Shown here: positions 10,205 through 22,200 of the stretch, piece by piece | Layout: each line of letters opens with the position of its first letter | Position numbering within the stretch: position 1 is the first letter of the stretch | NCBI GenBank assembly: GCA_016490735.1 | Contig: JAEMWC010001632.1 | Coordinates: 37,501 to 101,500 of the forward strand | Length of the DNA stretch: 64,000 bases | Reading direction: 5' to 3' | Source: Pachyseris speciosa | Lineage: Eukaryota; Cnidaria; Anthozoa; Scleractinia; Pachyseridae | The notes under the pieces: generated by a model | What the model was told of the DNA's origin: nothing | The model's input: the letters and a program-made list of their open reading frames with translations, nothing else | Database searches by the model: none | Made by a program: the position numbers and the translations under genes

Positions 10205-12126
10205 CTACACTTTTTGTATTGCTATATTTCTTCAAGATCTCTTTAAAACTTCGCTGTTTTGTAAATTTGGTAAAGCTAATCAATTTTGGAACTAAGCTTT
10301 GTATTTAACCAGATATTAACAAATATTTAAAACTGGGCCATTACGTCACATTCCATAAACGAAAGCCTAAGGTATGTTATAAATATTTTTGGAAACAATA
10401 TCTGACTCCCCTAAGGCATTTTTCGTTAACGTCTGATTGACGTGAAATGTAACACAATGATTGCAACGCCCTAACTTAGCATATTAGACTTGCGTTCTAC
10501 CAAGATAAGTTATAAAAACAGGTCTAAAATAAGTTATGGAACCATTTAATGCACTGTCATTGTTTTAATGGCAAACAGCAATGACACGATTTTGACCACG
10601 TTATTTATTGCAGTGTACGTTTTCAGAGAGTTGTCAGTTTTTTTTTCATTTAAGGTTGCCAATATCATTAAGAGTGACTCTGGGTTTTAATAAATAATTT
10701 GCAGAGTCCGGACATCGCACGAAAACGTTACCGTGAAAGGAAATGAGAAGCAATGCAATTTATCTAAAACAATGTATTAACACTTGGTATCGTCCGTGGT
10801 ACAATATATTAACATCGCTACAAGCAGTAAGTGTTAATGACAATTGCTCCCAATTCTAATTTTGATACCATACCTAACCCTCTTTACCCAGTTTTTAAAG
10901 TCACAATGGAGTGAAAATTAAAACATTACGTAGGAAGACATTGCGTAGATAATCAGACTTCGCGAGTTTCCATGATAACTCATGAAAACTGTCTTTAATA
11001 AATTATGAACCCTTTATGAGCATCACCTTCAGTAAACACATTTTACCTAATCTATTGGATAATGATGTTTGGAAGCATGCCTTACTCTCTTCAAGCTTTT
11101 TAAAGTCGGATTGTATTGAAACTTAACCCAGTAATTAAGTCGTCCTAATTTTGCTAATCGGACTTCGAGTTTCCAAGATAAGGTATAGAAATGGGTCTTG
11201 CATAACTTATTATGTTTTTAATTGGCACAGTCTCAAGTAGTATATTTGCATCCAGCTGTATCATTTTTATATATATTACGGCACAATTGTCTTCTTCTCT
11301 TATCTTCCTTCTGAATTATGTGAAATATTAAGCACTAACAAACTACAGATAAAGATTTCTACAAATGTAGATTTCTGAGCCATCGGTGTCAGTTAAGTAG
11401 CGTAATTGGTAAGAACGTTTTCATGTTTGAAACATCCTATTTATTCTCTATCTGCATTCTGGTTTCTTTCAGTCGCGTTTTAGTTCAAGAACGGCTGATT
11501 GAAATGTTTCACCCTATTGCTCTGCAGTACTTCTCTAATCAGCGATTCTTCAAACTGCGTCAGGCTATTTACTTTTATAGCGTCTATGAGACCTAAGCTC
11601 TCAGAGGACACAAATATCTTTTTTTTTTAATCTCTCAAGGTATAAATTTTCACATTGGAAGTATTCTTTTCCGATATTAGCATCGCAACAAACAGAACTG
11701 GAAGCGCTGCTCTAGCAGACAAACTAACAAATCTATTAACTTTTAGAACGAAAGTTTTTCTTTTATAGTTATTATTATTGTAAAACAAGATTGTGGCAGC
11801 TTTTCTCCCAGCTTGCTAATTAGGGTAATTTCGTAACAAAGATGGAAGAGATGCTCGTGTCGAAACTTTTACTCCTAGTTTTTAAACCGAATAAATTATT
11901 CGCACTGTTTCCGAATATATATCTTGTGTGGTAAAATATTTGAAATGTTTTAAACGTATGGTTAGTACTTTAATTCCACCTGTACTTCTCTAGCAAGCAG
12001 ACAAACATATCTATGAAATTTGAGACGAAAGCTTTATTTTATCCTGCTATTATAACGATCTTATTCATCACAACTATTTACACTTGCAGCACAATTCGTC
12101 AGCTCCACTTCACTGATATCAGCAAC
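10205..12126 (+). other. Upstream region of unit 1; no gene seen
   Basis: About 1.9 kb of non-coding DNA that belongs to the duplicated unit. Blocks such as the ACCTAAGTTA/TGACGTAAAAT stretch, GAAGCA..C.TGACTCCCTT, and ATATATCTTGTGTGGTAAAATATT recur before unit 2 (27440-28076), unit 3 (53800-54600) and unit 4 (57400-57800). A conserved TGCAG about 30-40 nt before the ATG in units 1, 2 and 4 looks like a splice acceptor for a 5' UTR exon that I cannot place. Confidence 0.5.
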
Positions 12127-12439
12127 ATGGTACCACGCTTCTGGTTGTCGGTTGCATTTCTGATCTACCGCATTGGTCTTATTGAATCGGCTGGTCAATG
12201 CCGCCCAGCAGATTCCTCTATTTATGGTATGTTTCTCAAAGGCCACACGTTTAAAACAGTTCAGGCTACCCATCCAGTAGAGTGCGACGAGATATGCAAG
12301 CAGGAGGCCAGATGCCAGAGCTACAACGTCATCATTGGTCGAAATATCTGTGATCTGAACACCAGAACCAAAGAAGCCAGGCCGGAGGACTTCATGCCGG
12401 ATGTGCACCGGTTCTACATGAGGCGTGCATTTAACAGAG
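12127..12439 (+). CDS. Unit 1 exon 1: signal peptide and PAN/apple-like domain
   Basis: 313 nt, ending AACAGAG before GTAGCG. The length equals exon 1 of unit 4 and the two halves of exon 1 in unit 2 added together. The second half (ARCQSYNVIIGRNIC.LN.RTKEARPEDF) is nearly identical in all four copies seen. Confidence 0.8.
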
Positions 12440-15400
12440 GTAGCGTTTGCCTTTCACGTTACTTTGTTTTAAATGTGTATCGACAGCTGAGCCAAGCGCT
12501 TTGAACAGAGCTATTTTATGATGAAACAATAAAATTAACTTGTTGTACTGTGTTTCGGTGCCTTCCTGTCTCTAAGCCGAAGAAAAATTTTATCAGGCGA
12601 TTTCAATCTAGTCGGAAATGAAGATAAGACTTTCATTCGTCTGTTTCTCAGAAGTTAACTTGTGTCTTTCATATGCCGGTGTGTTCGTCCTGCTTAGCTG
12701 AAGAACTTCCCATGAATACCCAGCCACTCCAAAAGATATATTAAGACAATTACTATTTGCCTTATTTTCAGTCAATTTTATTCTTTTCTCTTGCAGCACC
12801 AATTGGTTCAATTCCAGAGCTTCCTGCTGAATCCTGCAGCGAAATCAAAGCAAGTGAAGGAGACAAAATAGCTCACGCCGAATACTGGATATATTCAGAT
12901 GGAAATACTAAGCAGACCATCCTGGCAACATGCCAAGGTATGGCGTTACAGATTTTACTGGCTTCTACATAACATGCCCATTCCCTCTCCGTTAAAAGGG
13001 CTGCGTCATAGTGATTTCAAATAAAAACCAATTACCCGTAAGTACCTTTCCTCGCAACAAAATGCTCCTGGCCAGGAGGGAGGGGGCGACTCTATTGTTC
13101 TTTGATAGCCCAGCTTGACCGACTCCTCGCTGCCAGTGTGACGTCACATAGCAACGGATTAGCGCCTCCGCTTGGCTTGTGCAGATTAGCGTGAGGACGC
13201 CATAGAAGTAAGGACAACAGTGATTGAGAAAGACAAAATACTAGGGCTAATATCGCTTTTGCTCGCTAATTGATTGTACGTGTGTACGCTTTGTTTTTGT
13301 TTTTAGCTGTTTGTTTAAACTCGTGTATTTTTGGTGCGTGTAATTTTGTATTCTTGTTGTGTTTGTGTTGCGGGTTTCGTAGCGGGACCGCCATCTTGCG
13401 TGCGGTACCACCGAAGTCAACGTAAAACATTTGGATTTTTCTTTAAAAGTACGTAACCATCAGCTTCCATAAAAGGAGGTTTCATACACTGATCATTTAC
13501 GTTTATATTTTTTGTTATTCTGTGTCGATTGATTCAGCCGTTCTTCATATCAATCCGTTTGAGTTGAGGGTGTTGATTACCCCACAAATTTCTGTGCGGT
13601 TTGAACGATTGTTGGCGGTCCTTGACCACTTCTGTTTGCAGTTTTCAAGCCTTCGCTTGGGACTATTAACTTTTTGTCTTATTTTCTTTGCTTTGTTGTT
13701 GTTTTGGTGGTATTTGCACGCTGTTAATGTGCATTTTGTTACCTTTAATCTTGAAGCAGTCTTGAAGCTTCGTGTTACAGTGAGTTTGCCCTCTGTTGCA
13801 ATTATTGGGTTGGCTTCAATACCGGTGTTGCTGTGAGTGTGAGGTTTCATTGTTGGCCTATGTTGTGGAGTTTTGTATTTTGCTCTTTGCCGCAATTGTT
13901 GGGTTGGCTTACCGTGTTGCTGTCAGTGTTCGTTGACAAATTGCAGTAGGCACCCAGGAATTATCTGGGTTTGGTATTATTTGGTTTTGTCATTAATTTG
14001 GTGTATATACCCTGTGCTGTCGTTGCATTTTGTTGAATTGTACGGTCAGATACCATAACACTTATTTTACTGAATAATATAAGACTTACTCTATAATTAT
14101 AACAAAGAAATAGATATAAAAACAAAACAAAAACGTTATACAATTAGAATATAAGAATAAGAATAAAAACAATAAGAAAATAATAAATGTTAGAAACGAG
14201 TTACAAAGTAGTGTAATCAAAGATATCAGTTAGTTTTTATATAATAATTATTATATAACTGCAGAAAACAAACCAACAAAGGATGTTGATTAAAAATATT
14301 GTACTACTTTTATTTTTGGTCATAGCAATTTTGTTTTGTGATTTAGTGTTTGACCTTACTTGGCTTGTTCCTGAACAATGCCACTACATTATGCATGGTG
14401 TAATAACAGTGCTGCATCGCCATGTTATAATGACAGCTCTTTCTCGATCCTTTCCAAAATTTACAAGGCTGCCCTATAGCCTTTACATCACCTCTGATGA
14501 CTGTCATATTCCAAATAAAAAAACACCACTCCAGTACAGTGTGGCTGGTGTTCTACAAACACATGGTTTCAAATTTGGGTGTAGTTGAATGGTTATTGTT
14601 ATTGTTATTGAGCTTCCTTTTTTTGCAGGTTTAGATTAAGGCAATTCCATCATACCATCCTTGCAAACTTATTTTATTCAACTTTTACTATTACATGTAT
14701 GTGTATTGTGATCACAATTTTTGTCCTAATGAACTGGGAAATGATGTGCAGAACATGTTCAAAGCAAATTGTCAAGTACAACAAAGACTCAATTACATAT
14801 TGGAAATTATACTGTGCCCTGCAGTTGTTCTTCTGAGGTTGTTTTTGTCCCCACTAGATCCACTTTACAAAACTTGTTTACCTGTCAAGCCACAATCAAA
14901 ATTCTCCCTTGTGCAATATTTTTGGAGTCTAGCATCAAAAGTTTTTCTTTCCACTGTTATGACCACATGTCTCTCGCTTTATTACAGCATCTTGTTAAAC
15001 CTTGGTACTACTCAAACTCTGTTGGCGGTGTCCAAACAGTCCAAACATTATTCTGTTACCATGTACTCAGCAGGCATTGTACTCATTGTAATAGCAGTTG
15101 GTGAAAACTTTGATGCTACCTCCAATGATTCCACAGGCTTTCCCCAGTTCTTCCCAGTTATCTACCTTTTACTTGGTCTGATGTTGGCTTATTCTTGTGT
15201 CAAAATGGTTGAATTTCACCACCTGGTTTTCTCTTTAGTATGGTCCTCAGGTCTAAAAGATTTGTTCCATCTATTTTGGTTATAGATGTAACAGGAAAGT
15301 CACTCTCCTTTACCTTTGCACCATAATTATGCAACTGTTTTGGACTTCTGATCACACGTTAATTCCAAATTTAACTTAAGTTAACAAGTGATTTATACTG

Positions 15401-18400
15401 GCTATCAAACTGTGGTAAACCTTTGCACAATTTTGTGCCATTAAAGGAAATAACAGGGGTGGTAATCATGAATGGACATTTAACTGGAGGTGTAAAGTGT
15501 TGCCTAAAGGGCTGTGAAAATGAGGCAGGATCCCATAAATTTGACTGCATGATTGGGAAGTATGAAATGAAATGTAGCCCTCAAGACCTTAGTGTTAACA
15601 AGGAAAACAACACAAATCTAAGGGTGTGTGTAACATCCAATATGCAACATCTAGGGCCCAGTTGCTCGAAGCATGGTTAGCACTAACCAGGGTTAAAAAC
15701 CATGACAACCTATAGGTTTTAATACATCTTAACCAATGGTTAGCACTAACCATGCTTTGACCAACTGGGCCCAGAGGGATTAGCCTGCTAAAAGTAAAAG
15801 TTCCTTAAAATCTCGAAGTGATGACCAGCTTGACATTCTAAAGGTAAATCCTTGCATTGTGACATGTTCACAGTGCAAAAATGAGGTATGCCTTTCAAGC
15901 GTCCTTCCCTGCAAAAAAACAAAACATAAGTGTATTTAAAAACCAGTTTACTGTGGCATGTAACTTTTTGGATGAACAGAATGGTAATAAAACTGATTTT
16001 GTGGTGACCTTTATAAACACATGGATTCTCATGATGAATCTCGTGTAAGCTACATATGCATGTCATGCCAGCCTTTCTTCCTTAAGTCTGTTAAAAAGGA
16101 GGATGAGTATAGGAAAGCTCAAATTATGTTTGAAAAAGCACAAAGATGTGAGAATCCCACAAGTGGATCTGATCCTGTCACTGACACTAAACCACCTACA
16201 GGATTTGATGATTCCATTCAAACATCAAATTAAAAGATTGATGACACAGAAGAAAAATATGAGTTGCCTGTAGTTTCCCAATTAAAAGCAGGGATTTTTA
16301 CAGAAGGGTTATTACAGCTCCTTAAAGAATACAGACCAATGACAAGCGATGAAAATGAATGCTATGCTCATGGAGAATATTTCTCTGAGCCTCTACACCC
16401 ACATGCATATAAAATCTTTCAATCTGTTCTTCATGCCATCTTTCCGTGGACAATAACATTTTCAAATTCAAAAAACAACCAATGACAGCCTGAAGGTTGT
16501 TCTTTCTAAACCAAATATAACAAATGGTGTTGGTATACCAAACTTCTTTTTCCTTCCCTCGAAATTATCTATTGCAAATGATGACATCTGTCATTTTACA
16601 ATACAAATCCTGAGGAACAGGGTGAATTGTGGGGAACTCCCACACATCATTTTTGAGCCAAATATTTTCAAATATGCTCTTGATGTGATACTGAAAACAA
16701 CTTATGACTTACATGTTTCACTTTGTCCTGGTATCAATGATCCAACACTGATTAATACTGGTATTGCTGAAAGTAAGAAAAAAACTTTGTCATACCAAGT
16801 TGACTCACAAGGGTCATTGCAAAAACACCCTTCTCTTGACACTTTGCAATCCAAATACAGCTCATGATTTCTCATGCTGAACTCATATAATCAAAGAAAT
16901 TGTCGAAAAACACAAAACACTGCTTTCACTTACTGACAATAAGACCAAACTGGTGAACATCAAAGCTATTCTCCAGCACCACAACATCTCCATACCACCA
17001 AACATAAAAAAGCTGAATTAAAGGTACTTTTACTGCAGCACGTGTAATCCAACCCCAACTGCACCTATAACATTTTTATCTGATTGCAGCATAGAGAATT
17101 TTACTGCAGCTCCCAAGAAAAACAGCTGCAACAAGACCCCTCAACCACTAACTGACTTTGTCCCTGTGACTTTTGTAAATGATTCAATGATCAACTTGGT
17201 GAAAACACAGGAAACCATCAAGCTATCAGAAAGTGAAAGTATCAAACGACTGGACCTAACACCAATGAAACATGGATATACAGTACACCTGTATATCCAT
17301 ATACTGTACACCTGAAAGACACCCACAAAGAAACAAAAAGGAAACAAATAAACGCACAATCCACCAACAGAACTACAAATGACAGTGAGGAGAGAAGAAG
17401 TAGAAAACCTACCCCATTAAGCAATCCAAACTGAAATCATTCAAACAAATGATTGGTGCTCTGGAAAAAAAAACAGTCCTTTCCCACCAGTGGTAGTGAA
17501 GATGACTTTGACAAAGACTTTAAACTGTTAGATGATTTAAAAACATTTTTCCAAAAACTTGATGAGCTCACTGAAAGTGAAAAGCAATTTATGTCCACAA
17601 AATTGTACATGTCTGACTTCTTTGATAAATCAAATGTCTATCAAATAGTAAAAACAACAGAATTATGGGAGTACAGAGAATTTGACAGATCACTAACACC
17701 AAAATCTGGAAATGATCAGGATCGCTTGGAGCAAGTCAGACATTTCATTTTAAAGAATGGTTTCTAATAAAGAAAAGTCTAAGGAAGTTATTTTCCCACA
17801 GAATATAGGATTGACAGTACTAAGCTCCTTGCCAGTTTAATTTATGAAAATTATGTGTACTTAAGTACGAAATAGAAATCAAGGTAGCCAGTTGCACTTC
17901 TATGTAGCATTATTGGATACCTAAATTGAATCCGTTTTTTTTTTTTTTTTGGTAAAAACTACTACTTTAGACGATATCATTTACAAGTTAAGGTAAAGGC
18001 TCGAAAAAAAAAAGGACTAGCAAAAGGAGAACACTTACCAAATCTGCTGGTATAACATACGCCTGTTTTATCTGTTCGACCGCTTTCAGATCTTTGAGGA
18101 GATTGATATGGCGAACCATATGAGGTGAAGATCTGAAACTCCACGCACACAAATCCTAATATATCCTTTGCTGAACCTCCTATTCTTGAGCCTAAAGGAC
18201 TTTTCCTTATGGCGCATTGGCCCTCGAAAGTTCCACCGGCTTATAAGATTATTCGACAAATTTCAATGACGACAGAAACGTTTCGTTAAAATTCATCCAA
18301 CTTTTTAGAGTTTTGGTCGACAAATAAGCCAAATAAAGGAATTCGATAACATATAAAACCTCATGATTGGAAAACGTAAGCAGGTTGAGCGGGATAGCCA

Positions 18401-19201
18401 TGGAAAAATCTTCATTTTTAACAGCGCCTTCTTCGAAATTTTTGGGCGCCATTTTGAATATCATCCAACCGAAACGTGACGTCACACTGGCAATGAGGAG
18501 TGAACCACCGATTTCCTTGGAGACGCCCCCTCCCTCCTGCTCCTGGCCGAACACTAAAAGAAAGACACCAAGTTATTTTCTCAAAGGGGAAGTGAACCAT
18601 ACTCAGTGTATGGCTGTCGTTTACAGAACAGATGTGCAAAACTCGCAAAGCTGGCAGTTGCAATCTATTTCCAATCCTCGCCATCTGCTGCCAAAGAGGC
18701 TTATTTATAGCGTTAGTAAACTGTAATTTTTAACAGAACTGAAGGATGAATTCAGGCTTTCTTTCCTTCCAATTAGAGCCTCTTTCAACTATATTGATAT
18801 TGGTGATATAAGAAGCGACTTTTAATAACCTTAAATATTGCATCGTTTTTATTCTTAATTTCCCTGAAATCTCAACTTCTTAATTATCCACTCCATAAAC
18901 GATGAGGAGACTAGTAATAGTGAAGGATTGTGGGATGACAAACATGTCATTTTTCGGCGTTTTCAAAGCCAGTAGCGTTGATCTGTGAAGCAGAATTAGC
19001 AAGAGTTTCCAAATTGGTACTCATGATCCCCACGGTATCAACGAGCACTTTTCATTCAGTTAATTTATTCCTTTTTTTCACGTTACCATGTTACCACCAA
19101 TAGCGTAGCTCCATATTCTGTATATAAACCATACACAACCCACAATTCCTCGATTCGCTCCGACGAAGGGCTAACGCTCGAAACGTCAGCTAATCGAATC
19201 C

Positions 19202-19232
<31 letters not shown>

Positions 19233-22200
19233 CGTTGATAAACCAAATATAACGCTGGGTGGCTAAAATGACAAACAATTTTGACCAACTACAAGCTAAA
19301 GCGAATCCACGGAAGAATTTTTGCGTCTTATCGCTGAAATGTCGACGTTGTGTGATTCATCTGGTTGCTTTTTACCGGCTTTGCACGCTTTGTTGGTTGG
19401 AGTGGTTAAACAGGCGATCAAACATTTATTCGTAGAGCGAAATGTTGCATGAAAATGTTTGATCTTGATCAAATATGGAAACGTATGTAAATTCAATGTT
19501 GAGAGAGAAGGCAAAACGGTCAAACACGCTCGTCCAACACGGTGTTGTTTGATCGTTTAGCCGGGGCTTAAGTTATGCACAGTAAGGATGCACCATGCAA
19601 TAGTAAGGACTCAGATTTCTTTTAAACTTTCGCTGCATGTTCCCTTCCATGCACTGTTTCGAAAAATACAACAACAAAGATAGGTCATTGCGCTCGCAAA
19701 AGAGATGTGATGGACCACGCTTACCCTCATTTATGCCTGTACTGGTACAAATCACGCGCGTTATTTCATCGGTTCACGTTACATTTTGCGGGAGCTGGCA
19801 GAAAGATTATTGAAGTAATAATTGAAAAAAAAATTCGATAGGTAGAAAGTCTCGAGCATATGGAACAATTTTTTATATAATTTATGGAAAATCCACTCAA
19901 TTTCCAACGGCACGGACTCAAAACGTTCTTCGGGTCGTTGTTTTCAAGGTCATAATTTGCGTCATCTAGTAACGGTTTTGCGCGCGCTTTCAGTTACATC
20001 TTGTTTTCCTTCCGAACAATTTTCTTTTTAAACTTTAACTTAAAGAGGACAATTTGTACACCAAAAGTATCGAATGAAGATATAAGTAACCATGCTCTTC
20101 AAAGAGCAAAAACCAATTTTTCAACTGACAGAGCTCAATGTCAAGACAAATCCACTATGTTTAAGTTCTAATTCGCTCTGCTCAAACTAACGTAAATTGT
20201 TTGATGGTTGGATGCCCAGGCATTCCAAACCGACGTAGATTTATTACTAATATTAAGAGAGCAATATAATTAACGGATAATAGTTCAAAGGAATAAACGT
20301 CCGTACTAAACATCCAAATGACTAGTAACTTCTAATAATCTTGCAACATCTTCATGGATATACATGTCCTTGGCGGTATGTGACTTCCAACGACCGTGAA
20401 TCATGATCAGTCTTTCCTAGATACTGCTATTACTATTAGCCACAGCTGTCGCACCCCCAGCCTTAAGGCTGTGTAGGCCATGCAGAGTAGAATCATATCG
20501 AAGATCTTTAAGACAAACCTTAAACAACGAGAATATGAGAGCTTATTACCGCATAATTTATACGTATTAGAGGATTAGTAAAACCTCATTGGTCTAAACA
20601 GGGCTAAACTACTATTTAAATCAATACCAGCCTCAAGGATATACCTTTGCAATAACGCTATAGGACAAAATTGATTATTTAACCTCTTAAAATACACATA
20701 ATTTCCTTCCCTGTAGATATCGTTTTTTGCTTGTGGAACAAAAATTCTAACAAAATCTGAATGAAACTCTAAATGAACGGGCAAAATGTTGCTTAATTCA
20801 TTGCAACGAAAAAATTCCGAAAAATCTAAGGAAAAAAGGCATGCTAATCTTAAATCTTTTAAATTAACATTCGGAGAAGCAAACTTAGTAACAATCTTCC
20901 TTGTAGCCTCTGACGAAATAGGCAATTTTTTAACGATGGACCTTGTCTTGGCGCACTTGGCTGCCTCCAGGAAACTATGACATATGGAAGCATCTAACTG
21001 AATTCTGGAAATCATCTGGTATGAACGAATGCAACCATTTTAGAGCAGCATGAGAACGAGAACCAAAGAGGAATACGATATCGAGTCTTCGTAAACTTTA
21101 GACATGAAAACCGAAACGACAGAAACAGAAAAAGGCAGTTTAACGCTGATATTGTGAATCTTACACCAACGAATAAACTTTTGAATTTCTTTTAAATATC
21201 TCGTAACAGTTGAGTCCACTCTAGATTTCACGAGGAAACGAATAATCCCGGTAGGTTAGGCTTTATGCAATCAGGTAAATTCTTCCATGCAGGACAGGAA
21301 TTGAATCTGAAACGAGAAAAGTAAGAAAAAATAAGTAAACAAGACACGTATACGCTTTTTTTTTCTGCCCCAAAATGATTCCATAAAGGCCAGCGCCACC
21401 AGAATCAGCCACAATGAAGAAAACTAGGACAGTGCCTCTTAAAAGGCCTTAAGACACCACCATGAGCAAACATAAAAGGGCCAGTGCCTCTCGTAAGATG
21501 GAATTGAATAGTCTCATATTGAAACAAAAACAGGCAAGTGCCTCAGGACCGATACGTGCTACTCCAAAAGGCTTTTCCATAAAACCAGATGTTGACCATT
21601 ATAAATACTAAGAAAGTAAAAGAGACCAGTGTCCCTTATGAAATACCAACGTTATCAACAGATAAATTCTTATCTGGATTGTCTAAAATCCAATTTAACA
21701 GGTAAAATATCTCCATGCAATCTCTCCGATCCAAACAAAGAGTTTGTGTTTGTACCATGCTCCAGGACATCTATACCTGTAATAAAGAGCTTGCAATCTG
21801 TAATGTACTCAAAAAGGTTTAGAGATAAGATAGGCCAAAAATAAGACGAAGGCCAAAATGGGACAATAAGGGTGGTAACAGCTTCACGATAATGAATATA
21901 ATGAATAGCAGGCGGGACAACGAGGCAGTTTTCGCCTTCCAGGCTCTGAACGAAAAAACCTACTCTCGCGCAGCCTGGATTACAATAGCGGGAGAAAAGC
22001 TTGTGAACTTTGAAATTAAAGTAATTAGCAAGGCAATCCCAGGGTATGAAAACCCCAAATGCTATCGAGATAACTGAAAAGACCGTGGGAAATTCGCCAA
22101 TCATCAACTTCAAAATACCTACTAATAAAGTCCGCTTTATCCAATTCATTGTTGGGAATCCACTGTATATCCAGCTCAATTTTGTTAGCAACACACGTAT

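Larger units (their letters stand above)
13074..18538 (+). mobile_element. 5.5-kb DNA transposon with inverted ends in intron 2 of unit 1
   Basis: The ends are inverted repeats: AGGAGGGAGGGGGCG at 13074 and its complement ending at 18538. The similarity continues to a shared TGCCAGTGTGACGTCAC block 60-80 bp inside each end. GCTCCTGGCC flanks both sides (13064-13073 and 18539-18548). Unit 2 has the uninterrupted site at 34409-34425 with a single GCTCCTGGCC, which proves the insertion. A 10-bp duplication is in the range of Mutator-like elements, but I recognise no Mutator transposase inside, so the superfamily stays open. Confidence 0.8.

Noticed and set aside
12013..12126. Earlier ATG giving a longer N-terminus for unit 1
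   Set aside because: Units 2 and 4 begin at the position of 12127, and a conserved TGCAG acceptor lies between the two ATGs, so the upstream stretch is probably intron or 5' UTR.
12061..12408. 115-aa antisense frame over exon 1 of unit 1
   Set aside because: Shadow of the real exon; the same antisense frames reappear over exon 1 of units 2 and 4 only because the sense strand is conserved.
13522..13895. Overlapping 104-aa and 116-aa frames on opposite strands
   Set aside because: Low-complexity T-rich translation just inside the transposon end, with no motif; neither strand is convincing.
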